A stretch of DNA of 64,000 nt from Actinocorallia sp. API 0066 (GCF_020991275.1 NZ_JAJLQY010000001.1:868001-932000), one strand, 5' to 3'; shown: positions 44,034 to 53,035, numbered from the stretch's first letter. Notes: generated from the sequence alone by a model not told the origin. Numbers and translations are program-made.

Positions 44034-45707
44034 CTAGGCGGCCTGGGGTTGTGTGGCGAGACCGTAGATGCGGCTCAGGTCGCCGAACCTGGCGGCGAAT
44101 GCGGGCTCTGCCTTACGTGCGTTGTCCTCAGGCGTGATGTCGCACAGATGCACAGTCTTCCCGAGGAAGGAAGTCGAGACGGCGAACGTAGCGCCGCTAG
44201 AGATCTCCTCAAAGTTGGGTGTGTCTTCCTCAACGATGACCTTTCCGGGCCATCGCAGAACTCGGATCTCGATTCCGGCTTGCCGGTAAAAGCTGCCCTT
44301 CTCCCATTCGCTCAAGCCAGCCCAGAAGTCGGCGAATGTTTCGCCTGTGCTGATGATTTCTGTGCGGCTCGGAACTTGGGGGAGCGCTTCAAGCTTGATG
44401 CGCTGTTCTGCAAGCTTCTGGATTCGTGCGCTGTACTCCTCAGCGCCTCCGGAGTATCTGTAGTCCCCCCGGTCCTTCTCTGCTCGGACTTCGTCCATGG
44501 TCTGGCGGATCTGCTCAAGGCGTTCGGTGTGGTCCTCGCCCTTGATAAAGACGGTCGTCTTGCGCTCAAGCTTGCCGAACATTCCCAAGAGAAGGGTCTC
44601 TAGCGCGTTCTCAAGGTAGTCGGCCTTGACCGAAGCATTGCCACACTTCGCGGAGGTCGCACCGACCGACGAGCATCGGTAATACATGCTCCTGCTCTTG
44701 GTGCGGTACATGGCCGCGCCGCATACTGCGCAGAAAGCCACCTGGCGAAGGGGGGCACCTCCGGTCCTGTGGTGAGTCTTGCCGGAGCTGTTCTTGCTGA
44801 GCTGCTCCTGTAGGGCGTCCCATTCCTGCTTGGTGATGAGGGGTTCGGCACGCTGAATCGGCATACCGTCGTCACCGACGATTACCTTGCGGGGAATCTT
44901 TTTCTTTGCTCCGGTCTCGTCTACCTCATCCCTGACGTACTCGGACCCTTCGGCTTCGTACTGGCCAAGCAGTGCCTTGGACTTGAGCATCTTTAGGAGG
45001 TTGCCTACGCGCCAGAGGCCACCCTTGGGTTCCTTGCCCTGACGAATTCTCTGGGCATCGCTTGAGACTGGAATCTTGCGTTCGTTGAGGTCCCGCACGA
45101 TCGAGTTTGCAGACTCACCCTTGAGCATGCGCGAAATGATGTCGCGCATGACCGCTGCTGTTTCGGGGTCGTGCTCAAGCTCCCAGTGGTCTACAGCCTT
45201 GACGGCCCTGTACCCGTAGGGGACGTTGCCACCACGCCAGTTACCGGCCTTGATATTGCGGTCGTACGCGTCCCTCACACGCTCTTTGATGACCTCGCCT
45301 TCATACTCAGCGAAGGCGGCAAGGACCATGGCAACCATGCGCCCCGCTGGCGTGCCGAGATCGAACGACTCTTCAACAGTGACAATCCGGATCTTGTGCT
45401 TCTTGGCCCACTCCAGGAGGTCGCAGAAGTCCTTCATCTTTCGGGAGAGGCGATCAAGCTTCCACGCAACGATGACGTCATAGTCATCGGGCCGGTTCAG
45501 CCATTCCCTGAATTCTGGCCTCTCCCAGGGGCCTGCTGTGATGGCAGAGACATCAAGGTCTTCCGCGATGCCGATCACATCGGCGTCGTGCAGGTCAGCC
45601 CATTTGCTGATCTTGTTCTTCTGGCGCTCAGGGCTAGAGGTGGTGTCGGTCAGGTTGGAGAGTCGGACGACTCCCAGGACACGCGGACGCCTGGTCGGCT
45701 TGCTCAT
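44034..45707 (-). CDS. Large serine recombinase (integrase)
   Basis: A 557-aa site-specific recombinase. The N-terminal resolvase domain has LGVVRLSNLTDTTSSPERQ, with the nucleophilic Ser in the TSSPERQ region, and IVAWKLDRLSRKMKDF. The Recombinase domain (NVPYGYRAVKAVDHWELEHD onward) is followed by a zinc ribbon CAVCGAAMYRTKSRSMYYRC ...KCGN (about 327-360) and a coiled coil (QIRQTMDEVRAEKDRGDYRY). It catalyses attP x attB integration into comM and, with a directionality factor, excision. GGGAG stands 6 nt before ATG 45707. It lies 156 bp from attR, the usual integrase-att arrangement. Confidence 0.96.
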   Translation of the reverse strand: MSKPTRRPRVLGVVRLSNLTDTTSSPERQKNKISKWADLHDADVIGIAEDLDVSAITAGPWERPEFREWLNRPDDYDVIVAWKLDRLSRKMKDFCDLLEWAKKHKIRIVTVEESFDLGTPAGRMVAMVLAAFAEYEGEVIKERVRDAYDRNIKAGNWRGGNVPYGYRAVKAVDHWELEHDPETAAVMRDIISRMLKGESANSIVRDLNERKIPVSSDAQRIRQGKEPKGGLWRVGNLLKMLKSKALLGQYEAEGSEYVRDEVDETGAKKKIPRKVIVGDDGMPIQRAEPLITKQEWDALQEQLSKNSSGKTHHRTGGAPLRQVAFCAVCGAAMYRTKSRSMYYRCSSVGATSAKCGNASVKADYLENALETLLLGMFGKLERKTTVFIKGEDHTERLEQIRQTMDEVRAEKDRGDYRYSGGAEEYSARIQKLAEQRIKLEALPQVPSRTEIISTGETFADFWAGLSEWEKGSFYRQAGIEIRVLRWPGKVIVEEDTPNFEEISSGATFAVSTSFLGKTVHLCDITPEDNARKAEPAFAARFGDLSRIYGLATQPQAA

Positions 45708-45741
45708 AGATGGCTCCCAGTCACGACCCCCGGAGGGGCCT

Positions 45742-45788
45742 CAGTCAGTGAGCGGGACCCCGAAGGGTCTCGGCGCTCAAAATGACTG
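45742..45788. other. Long interrupted hairpin upstream of the integrase
   Basis: CAGTCA, GAGCG, GGACCC pair in order with GGGTCT, CGCTC, TGACTG around a CGAA loop, giving 17 pairs (one G-U) with small internal loops. It lies between the integrase start and attR and could insulate the integrase promoter from comM-directed transcription. Confidence 0.55.
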
Positions 45789-45843
45789 GGGTGGACTCAC
45801 CAAGCAGGGTGCGTTTGCCCTGCTCAGAGGCCCAGAGGGCTTG

Positions 45844-45875
45844 GTGTAACTCTGGCTCCCTGGACGAAGCACCCG
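45844..45875 (+). other. attR of the comM element
   Basis: The element arm GTGTAACTCTGGCTCCCTGG (45844-45863) ends at the core GACGA (45863-45867), followed by comM AGCACCCG. Joined to the left arm it recreates an attP dyad with 16 of 20 positions symmetric around ACGACC. Confidence 0.75.
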
Positions 45876-46468
45876 AGTTCGCTCTCGGGGTGCTGGATTC
45901 GATGCGCCAGCCGATGGAGCAGGGCGAGGTCAGCATCGACCGCACCGAGGTCACGATCCGTTTTCCGGCCCTGTTCACCCTGGTCATGGCCGCCAACCCC
46001 TGTCCCTGCGCCGCAGCGAAGGTGATCCAATGCCGCTGTTCTCCCGCCGTCCGGGCCCGCTACCTGTCCCGGATCTCCGGCCCGCTCCTCGACCGCGTCG
46101 ATCTCAAGCTCTCGCTGGCTCCGGCCACCCGCGCCGAACTCCGCTACGACCTGGAGAACGCCGAGTCCACCGCCGAGGTGGCGGCCCGCGTCCTGGAGGC
46201 GCGCGAACGCTCCCTGAAACGTATGGCCGGCCTGCCCTGGCGCAGCAACAGCGAGGTCCCCGGCCCGGAACTCCGCCGCCTCTTCCCCCCGCCCCCCGAG
46301 TCCCTCCTCCCCCTGGAAGCCGCCCTCCAGTCCGGCACCCTCAGCGCCCGAGGCATGGACCGAGCCCTCCGCACCGCCTGGACCCTCGCCGACCTCTCCT
46401 CCCGAGACACCCCCGCCCCCTGGGACACCGCCGAAGCCCTAGCCCTATGGCAAGGCCACCCCACCTAA
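45868..46468 (+). pseudogene. comM: comM, 3' part
   Basis: Native comM resumes at AGCACCCGAG (APEFALGVLDSMRQPMEQGE) right after the core and runs uninterrupted to the stop at 46468. It keeps the segments after Walker B: VMAANPCPCAAA (sensor region with the Cys cluster CPC...CRC), YLSRISGPLLDRVDLKL (Arg finger region) and the C-terminal helical domain. An ATG inside the element at 45782 is in frame with it and would add about 27 element-encoded residues before Walker B DEAPEF, so a C-terminal polypeptide could be made. Without Walker A it cannot bind ATP alone. Confidence 0.92.
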
Positions 46469-46943
46469 CCCACCCCCCATCCCCACAAACAGATCGGACC
46501 CCAGATGAACCGTCCGCAGCCGACCCACCCCGCCGCGCCACGCTGCCCCGGCGGCCACCCGACGCGACGCGCACCAACCGAGTCCGCCGACCCGCCAGTT
46601 CACGAAGCGACAATCACTCTCAATCGAGGGCAGGCCAGCCCCAATAGGCAGATTGGAACTCATATGAGACGTACGCGCCTAGCCTGCTCCGACGCGTCGA
46701 GCCATGCGGGCAGCCACCCGACGCGACCCAGACCAAGCGCGGCCACCCGCCCGCGTCCACGCGAGCGGGAGCCCGTCCGATCCGCCACGCCGCAGCGGCC
46801 CTCGCGCCCCCGGTGCCACCTGATGCGCCCACCCAGACGAACAAGTCACCGCCGGTCCGGCCCGCGAGCCACCGCACGGTCGACCACGGCCCCACGGTTA
46901 GGGCGACGCGGGCTCATCCCGACATCGCCCACCGCTGACCGGG

Positions 46944-46983
46944 CGTCTCGCTGACGACGGCCATACCCGTCGTCAGCGAGACG
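46944..46983. terminator. 17-bp perfect hairpin, possible comM terminator
   Basis: CGTCTCGCTGACGACGG-ccatac-CCGTCGTCAGCGAGACG forms a perfect 17-bp stem with a 6-nt loop. There is no U-tract on either strand. It lies 475 bp after the comM stop, near where the strand composition changes from C-rich to G-rich. Confidence 0.6.
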
Positions 46984-47163
46984 GCCAACGGTGCCCCCGG
47001 CTCACCGAGCGGATCACGGTCCGCCGAGGCCCGTTCACTCGGCCGCCTTCGGTCCCGGCGCTACAACTCGAACGACGCGGCCCCGGCCGCCGAGCCCACC
47101 AGCCGATGAGCCTCCTCGGGCGACGTGCCATTCAGCAGAGCCACGACCTGTCGTCAAGGACGC

Positions 47164-47343
47164 GGGCGGCTACTGCCTGAGGGCACGGGCTGGGCGGCAC
47201 GTCGGCCGGTGGCCCGGCGCCTTCGGGGGCGCGGCCAGACGGTGCGCGTGGTCGGGCGGCTACTGGCTGAGGGCGCGGGCTGGGCGGCACGTCGGTCGGT
47301 GGCCCGGCGCCTTCGGGGACGTGGCCAGACGGTGCGCGTGGTC
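47164..47343. repeat. 90-bp tandem duplication
   Basis: The unit beginning GGGCGGCTACTG (47164-47253) is repeated at 47254-47343 with about five substitutions, and a partial third copy (TCGGTGGCCCGGCGCCTTCG) appears near 47500. The 90-bp period is a multiple of three, so frames stay open through it, but substitutions do not favour any one frame. Confidence 0.8.
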
Positions 47344-48051
47344 GGGCGGTTGCTTCCGAAGGGCCGGGCACAGGCCCTGGATGTGGGCAGAAGGCCGCGG
47401 CTCGGCGTGGGTGGCCTCTGTGCGCTGTCTCGGAGGACGGCGCGGATTGCTGGACTTGTCCAGGGTGCTGCTGCGGGACGTGGGCTGGGCGACTTCGTCG
47501 GTCGGTGGCCCGGCGCCTTCGGGGACGTGGCCAGACGGGGTGTGTGGCTGGGCTGGCAGGTCGCGGAGCGGCTGGCCCAGGTGCGGCGTCGGGTGGTCGG
47601 GCGTCGCGGCGCGCGTGGTCGGGCAGCATGGCCTGGGCGCCGCGACCGGGGGACGCGCCTCGGGCGGTGTGGTTGCTCGGCGACATTGTGGTGTCGGGGG
47701 CACGGCTCGGCTGGGGCGGCGTTCGGCTCGGGGGGCGTGGTGCTGGTCGCTGGGATCGCTCGGCGGTGGTCTGGTCTTCGGGGCGCGCTTGTCTGGCGAG
47801 GGCTTGGCGTGGTGTTGGGCGAGCGGGGCGGGCGGCTACTCGGGCCGCGATGGCACCGCGCCAGCGGGACGTGATCGGGGCGGGTGGTCGGATCGTGGGC
47901 GGGTCACGGCTCGTCTGGTCGGGGCCTTGCTGTACGGCCTTGGGTGTGACGTTGGGGCTTTTTGGGAGGGGTGGTGCTGCGGGGGTGTGGGGGCGGTAGG
48001 TGGGGTCGGGGCTTACGGGATTTATGGGACTTGCGGGAGGAGTGGGAACTG

Positions 48052-49218
48052 ATGGGAGGGGTTAGTGGGATGGATGGGGAGAGGGTGGCTCGGGTTTGGT
48101 TGAGTGGGGTGGGGGAGCCGGGGGATGTGGGGGTTTGGCGGTTGGTGGAGAAGGTGGGGGCGGTGGAGGCTATGGCGGCGGTGCAGCGCGGGAGGGTGCC
48201 TCGGGAGGTGGGGGTGACGGAGAAGAGGTTGGCTGGGCTGCGGATGCGGGCCGGGGCGTTTGACCTGGAGGGGGCGCTGTTCATCTGTGCGCAGTTCGGG
48301 GGGCGGGTGCTGGTGCCCGGGGACGCGGAGTGGCCTACGACGCTGGGGCATCTTGGGGAGGCGGCGCCGCTGCTGCTGTGGGTGCGGGGGCGGGCGGACC
48401 TGCGGGCGGTGTGCCTGCGGTCGGTGGCGATCGTGGGGGCTCGGGCGGCCACGCCCTATGGGACGCGGGTCGCGGCGGACCTTGGCGCGGAGTTGGCGGA
48501 CCGGGGGTGGACGGTGGTCAGCGGGGGCGCGCTCGGCGTCGACGGGGCCGCGCACCGGGGTGCCCTCGCCGCGGACGGGACGACGGTCGCGGTGCTGGCC
48601 AGCGGCGTTGACGTCGCCTATCCGCCGCGGCACGAGGCGATGTTCGACGAGATCGCCGCGACCGGGCTGCTGGTGAGCGAGTGGCCGCCGACGGCGCACC
48701 CGACGCGGCCGCGGTTCCTCGTGCGGAACCGGGTGATCGCCGCGCTGACGAAAGGCACCGTCGTTGTTGAGGCAGACCTGCGCAGCGGCGCCCTCAACAC
48801 CGCGCGGCACGCCCGTGACCTCGGCCGCCATCTGATGGCGGTGCCGGGGCCCGTCACGTCGCTGATGTCGCGCGGCTGCCACGACCTGCTGCGCGCCGCC
48901 CCGCCGCACACCCGCCTCGTCACCTGCGCGGAGGACGTCATCGAGGAGGTCGGCGCGATCGGTGAGGGACTGGACCGGCCCGACGGCAGGCCGGTCCTCC
49001 CGCGCGACCACCTGGACCCCGACTCCCGCGCCGTCCTGGAGGCCGTCCCCGCCACGCCGCGCGGCGCCCCCGCCGAAGCCATCGCCGCCGCAGCCTCCGT
49101 CGACCTCCCCACCACCCGAAGCCGCCTCGCCCTCCTGGCCGCCACCGGCTTCGTCGACCGAACCCGAACCGGCTGGCGCCTCCGCACCCCCCACACCCCA
49201 CCCACCCCCGACCCCTAA
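48052..49218 (+). CDS. dprA: DNA-processing protein DprA
   Basis: A 388-aa RecA loader that protects incoming ssDNA during transformation and acts in recombination. The Rossmann core shows SVAIVGARAATPYGTRVAAD, VSGGALGVDGAAHRGAL, LASGVDVAYPPRHEAMFDEI, FLVRNRVIAALTKGTVVVEA and SGALNTARHARDLGR; a C-terminal winged-helix-like domain follows (LDPDSRAVLEAVPATPRGAP). ATG 48052 has GGGAGGAG ~10 nt upstream; ATG 48070 is an alternative. The first 200 bp are strikingly G-rich and the last 150 bp C-rich, unlike housekeeping neighbours. It is normally in one operon with comM, which here is broken. Confidence 0.95.
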   Translation: MGGVSGMDGERVARVWLSGVGEPGDVGVWRLVEKVGAVEAMAAVQRGRVPREVGVTEKRLAGLRMRAGAFDLEGALFICAQFGGRVLVPGDAEWPTTLGHLGEAAPLLLWVRGRADLRAVCLRSVAIVGARAATPYGTRVAADLGAELADRGWTVVSGGALGVDGAAHRGALAADGTTVAVLASGVDVAYPPRHEAMFDEIAATGLLVSEWPPTAHPTRPRFLVRNRVIAALTKGTVVVEADLRSGALNTARHARDLGRHLMAVPGPVTSLMSRGCHDLLRAAPPHTRLVTCAEDVIEEVGAIGEGLDRPDGRPVLPRDHLDPDSRAVLEAVPATPRGAPAEAIAAAASVDLPTTRSRLALLAATGFVDRTRTGWRLRTPHTPPTPDP

Positions 49219-49256
49219 CCCCACCACCCACCCCCTGACCCCACCCACCAACCAGC

Positions 49257-49456
49257 GCCCGCCCCGGGCCTACCGGCCTGCGCCCGCCCTGGGCCCACCG
49301 GCCTGTGCCCGCGCTGGGCTTACTGGCCTGTGCCCGCGCTGGGCTTACTGGCCTGTGCCTGCGCTGGGTCTACCGGCCTGTGCCCGCGGCGGGCTTGCTG
49401 GCCTGTGCCTGCGCTGGGTCTACCGGTCAGTGCCCGCGCTGGGTTTGCCGGTCAGT
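49257..49456. repeat. Eight-copy 25-bp minisatellite
   Basis: Eight contiguous 25-bp units, consensus GCCCGCGCTGGGCTTACTGG + CCTGT, run from 49257 to 49456 with no spacers. Units 3 and 4 are identical; outer units carry substitutions, and the last two end CAGT instead of CTGT. Each unit has a small dyad GCCC-GCGCT-GGGC. It lies between the convergent dprA and M23 genes, overlapping the 3' end of the latter by 5 bp. Confidence 0.92.
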
Positions 49457-50081
49457 GGGGTTCTTGGGCGGGTGGGGGTGGGGTTGGGGTGGGGAGGAGG
49501 ATGACGGGGGGTGGGGTGGGGAGGAGGCGGGGGTCCAGGTAGGTGGGGGTGGGGGGCTGGTTGAGGAGGAGGCCCCAGTGGAGGCAGGGGGTGGGTGGGC
49601 AGTGGGTGGGGGCGGGGGAGAGGAGGGCGATGGGGTGGTTGGCGGGGACGGTGGTGCCTTTTGGGAGGAGGGGGGTGACGGGTTCGTAGGTGGTTCGGTA
49701 GGGGCCGTGGGTGAGGGTGAGGACGCCTCGGGTGGCTACCGGGCTGGCGTGGGTGATGGTGCCTGGGGCGGGAGAGAGGATTACGGAGCCTGCGGGGGCT
49801 TGGAGGTCGATGCCTCGGTGGCCCGGGAGCCAGTCGACATCGGGTGGGGCGAAGGGGCGGGCGATCTTGAACGGGGGATCGAGCGGCCAGCGGGCTGGCG
49901 AAGGGAGAGGAGGGAAGCCGGGGGCGGCTTCGGCCCTTGAGGTGGAGGTGAGTGCGGCTTGCGGAGGGGTGGGGAGGGCTTGGGTGAGATGGGCGATTGC
50001 TGAGTGGGGAGTGGGCTTGGGAGGGAAGGGGGTGGTGGCTTGGAGGGAGAGGAGGATGAGGATGAGGTGGGTTGTGGTCAT
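49452..50081 (-). CDS. Secreted M23-family metallopeptidase
   Basis: A 209-aa exported LytM-type protein. A short signal-like N-terminus ([19 protein letters not shown]) precedes a Pro/Ala-rich linker and the M23 domain (about 75-170): [20 protein letters not shown] has the HxxxD zinc ligands, and PCLHWGLLL has the third zinc His. At the catalytic HxH motif the first His is Cys (CLH), so activity may be altered or lost. It ends in a Pro-rich tail. A family member opposite rpsB is conserved in actinobacteria. Base composition is extreme, the coding strand being nearly C-only in places. It diverges from rpsB. Confidence 0.82.
   Translation of the reverse strand: MTTTHLILILLSLQATTPFPPKPTPHSAIAHLTQALPTPPQAALTSTSRAEAAPGFPPLPSPARWPLDPPFKIARPFAPPDVDWLPGHRGIDLQAPAGSVILSPAPGTITHASPVATRGVLTLTHGPYRTTYEPVTPLLPKGTTVPANHPIALLSPAPTHCPPTPCLHWGLLLNQPPTPTYLDPRLLPTPPPVILLPTPTPPPPAQEPH
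49465..49570 (+). other. G-quadruplex-prone tract
   Basis: The + strand carries repeated G-runs, for example GGGCGGGTGGGGGTGGGG then GGTTGGGGTGGGG, and again near 49506-49530 and 49550-49570. They satisfy four-run G4 rules several times. This is the template strand of the M23 gene. Confidence 0.6.
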
Positions 50082-50132
50082 GGGGTTACTCTGCGGGACG
50101 GGTTGGGGGTCGCGGGGGGCCGAACGGGGTTC

Positions 50133-50141
50133 TGTGGATAA
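50133..50141 (-). promoter_or_regulatory. Consensus DnaA box between M23 and rpsB genes
   Basis: TGTGGATAA is the exact reverse complement of TTATCCACA. It lies 52 bp upstream of the M23 gene start and 225 bp before rpsB. The rest of this 284-bp gap is the long rpsB leader, in which I identify no known riboregulator. Confidence 0.5.
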
Positions 50142-50365
50142 CTCCGGAAAGGGCTTCGATTCGGTGTCGGGGGGTGCGTTCCCCTAAACTGGGGGAACGG
50201 GCGGGTGAACTGTGTCTGTGGCACGGGGAAGTCGGCCGAATTCTCAGCGTCCGTCAGCCGCTTCGGCGGGGCGCGTCTCCCAGGTCCACGGCTCGGCGAG
50301 TGCCGGGCGGTGGCGGGACGCGTCCGGGCGTGACAGGCAAACCGAAACGTAGAAGGAGTACGGGT

Positions 50366-51265
50366 ATGGCTCCCGTCGTCACCATGCGCCAGCTTCTGGA
50401 GAGCGGCGTTCACTTCGGCCACCAGACACGCCGGTGGAACCCGAAGATGAAGCGCTTCATCCTCACCGAGCGCAACGGCATCTACATCATCGACCTCCAG
50501 CAGTCGCTGGCCCACATCGACCGCGCCTACGAGTTCATCAAGGCGACCGTGGCCCACGGCGGCACCATCCTGTTCGTCGGCACCAAGAAGCAGGCCCAGG
50601 AGGCCATCGCCGAGCAGGCCACCCGGGTCGGGATGCCGTACGTCAACCAGCGCTGGCTGGGCGGCATGCTCACCAACTTCTCCACCGTGCACAAGCGCCT
50701 CCAGCGCCTCAAGGAGCTCGAGCTCCTCGACTTCGACGACGTCGCCGGCTCCGGCATGACGAAGAAGGAGCTGCTGGGCCTCCGCCGGGAGAAGGACAAG
50801 CTGGAGAAGACGCTCGGCGGTATCCGCGACATGGCGAAGGTCCCCTCCGCCGTGTGGATCGTGGACACCAAGAAGGAGCACATCGCGATCAACGAGGCCA
50901 AGAAGCTCGGCATCCCGGTCGTCGCGATCCTCGACACCAACTGCGACCCGGACGAGGTCGACTACCCGATCCCGGGCAACGACGACGCGATCCGCGCCGT
51001 CAGCATCCTGACCCGTGTCGTCGCCGACGCCGCCGCCGACGGTCTGCTCGCCCGCTCCGGCGGGGGTTCGGACAAGGCCGTCGAGGTCGCCGAGCCGCTC
51101 GCCGAGTGGGAGCGCGAGCTGCTCGAGGGCAAGAAGGACGACGAGTCGGCCGCCGCCGCTCCGGCCGCCGAGGCCGCGCCCGAGGAGGCCGCCCCCGAGG
51201 CTCCCGCCGCTGAGGCCGCCGAGGTCGCCGAGGTCGCGGAGCCCGAGGCTCCGGCCGCCGAGTAA
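50366..51265 (+). CDS. rpsB: Small ribosomal subunit protein uS2
   Basis: A 299-aa 30S protein. [20 protein letters not shown] and [12 protein letters not shown] open the protein; [32 protein letters not shown] and [20 protein letters not shown] are S2 signatures. The C-terminus is extended by ~60 Ala/Glu-rich residues. AGAAGGAG stands 8 nt before ATG 50366. It is the first gene of the rpsB-tsf unit. Confidence 0.98.
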   Translation: MAPVVTMRQLLESGVHFGHQTRRWNPKMKRFILTERNGIYIIDLQQSLAHIDRAYEFIKATVAHGGTILFVGTKKQAQEAIAEQATRVGMPYVNQRWLGGMLTNFSTVHKRLQRLKELELLDFDDVAGSGMTKKELLGLRREKDKLEKTLGGIRDMAKVPSAVWIVDTKKEHIAINEAKKLGIPVVAILDTNCDPDEVDYPIPGNDDAIRAVSILTRVVADAAADGLLARSGGGSDKAVEVAEPLAEWERELLEGKKDDESAAAAPAAEAAPEEAAPEAPAAEAAEVAEVAEPEAPAAE

Positions 51266-51302
51266 GTCCTCCTCCCCGACGACGACAGAGAGAGTCATCA
51301 CC

Positions 51303-52139
51303 ATGGCGAACTTCACCGCCGCCGACGTCAAGCGGCTCCGTGAGCTCACCGGCTCCGGCATGATGGACTGTAAGAACGCGCTGACCGAGTCCGAGGGCGA
51401 CTTCGAGAGGGCGGTCGAGATCCTGCGTCTCAAGGGCGCCAAGGACGTGGGCAAGCGCGCCGAGCGCACCGCCGGCAACGGCCTGGTGGCCGAGTACTTC
51501 CAGGGCTCCGGTGACGGCACCCTGCTGGAGCTCAACTGCGAGACGGACTTCGTGGCCAAGCTGGAGTCCTTTGTGGCTCTCGCCGACAAGATCACGAAGT
51601 TCGCGGCCGAGTCGGGCGCCGCTGACGTCCCGGCCCTGCTGGGCGCCGAGATCGAGCCGGGCAAGACCGTCCAGGCCCTGATCGAGGAGAACTCCGCGAC
51701 GATCGGTGAGAAGCTGGAGCTGCGCCGCTTCGCGCACTTCACCGGCCCGTACGTGGCCAGCTACCTGCACAAGTCGGACCCGCAGCTCCCGCCGACCACC
51801 GGCGTGCTGGTCCAGCTCTCGGCCGAGAACGCGGACCTGGCCAAGGACGTCGCGCAGCAGATCGCCGCGATGGCGCCGAAGTACCTCTCCTTCGACGAGA
51901 TCCCGGCCGACGTGATCGAGAAGGAGCGGGCCCTGGCCGAGACCAAGACCCGCGAGGAGGGCAAGCCCGAGGCCGCGATCGCCAAGATCGTCGAGGGCCG
52001 CGTCAACTCCTACCTGAGCGACTTCGTCCTGCTCAAGCAGGCGTTCGTGAAGGACAACAAGAAGACCATCGCCAAGCTCCTCGACGAGGCCGGCGTCAAG
52101 GTCGAGCGGTTCGTGCGGTTCAAGGTCGGCCAGGCGTAA
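51303..52139 (+). CDS. tsf: Elongation factor Ts
   Basis: A 278-aa nucleotide-exchange factor for EF-Tu. It begins [20 protein letters not shown] (UBA-type N-terminal domain) and [38 protein letters not shown] is the dimerisation-core signature. AGAGAGAGTC-type purines precede ATG 51303, 37 bp after rpsB. A terminator hairpin follows at 52164. Confidence 0.98.
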   Translation: MANFTAADVKRLRELTGSGMMDCKNALTESEGDFERAVEILRLKGAKDVGKRAERTAGNGLVAEYFQGSGDGTLLELNCETDFVAKLESFVALADKITKFAAESGAADVPALLGAEIEPGKTVQALIEENSATIGEKLELRRFAHFTGPYVASYLHKSDPQLPPTTGVLVQLSAENADLAKDVAQQIAAMAPKYLSFDEIPADVIEKERALAETKTREEGKPEAAIAKIVEGRVNSYLSDFVLLKQAFVKDNKKTIAKLLDEAGVKVERFVRFKVGQA

Positions 52140-52163
52140 GCCACCGACGGTACCGCCCCCGTC

Positions 52164-52199
52164 ACGGTCCGCGCCGCCCCGCCGGTGGACGCGGACCGT
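52164..52199 (+). terminator. Terminator hairpin after tsf
   Basis: ACGGTCCGCG-(16 nt)-CGCGGACCGT is a perfect 10-bp stem 24 bp after the tsf stop. No U-tract is present. Confidence 0.6.
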
Positions 52200-52215
52200 T
52201 GATGGGAGAAACTGA

Positions 52216-53019
<804 letters not shown>

Positions 53020-53035
53020 GACGGGAGCCACAGCA

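Larger units (their letters stand above)
39748..45867. mobile_element. 6.1-kb serine-integrase integrative element in comM
   Basis: The element is bounded by GACGA at 39748-39752 and 45863-45867 (6,115 bp repeat to repeat). Its GC content and codon use are visibly lower than in the flanks (frequent AAG/GAA/TAT codons, A/T third positions). Contents left to right: 0.56 kb non-coding, a 72-aa protein, a DUF6879 protein, an XRE/DUF5753 regulator, three small ORFs, then in reverse a winged-helix protein and the large serine integrase, next to attR. No relaxase, FtsK/Tra, capsid or terminase, or resistance gene is recognisable. It is an integrative element or satellite that probably needs help to move. 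Confidence 0.9.
46469..48051. other. Gene-free, repeat-rich stretch between comM and dprA
   Basis: In relatives comM and dprA are adjacent; here 1.58 kb separates them. I find no credible gene: several frames are open on both strands at once, all Arg/Pro/Gly/Trp-rich, with no recognised motif. The + strand is C-rich at the left (46440-46600) and G-rich at the right (47900-48050). It contains a 17-bp hairpin (46944-46983), a 90-bp tandem duplication (47164-47343) with a further partial copy near 47479-47536, and a dispersed CAGCCACCCGACGCGAC-type repeat near 46552 and 46712. Confidence 0.6.

Noticed and set aside
44034-45707. tRNA gene or tyrosine-integrase att site as element target
   Set aside because: The integrase is a serine recombinase, the boundary lies inside comM, and no tRNA is present nearby.
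46991-48052. Long open frame (353 codons) between comM and dprA with 30-residue repeats
   Set aside because: Two + frames and two - frames are open over the same DNA, the product is Trp/Arg/Gly-rich low complexity with no family, and the repeats match a DNA-level 90-bp duplication whose substitutions favour no frame.
49257-49456. CRISPR array
   Set aside because: The eight 25-bp units are contiguous with no spacers, and no cas gene is in the window.
50142-50365. Riboswitch or known ribosomal-protein leader before rpsB
   Set aside because: The leader is long and GC-rich with several possible stems, but I could not match any described leader motif.
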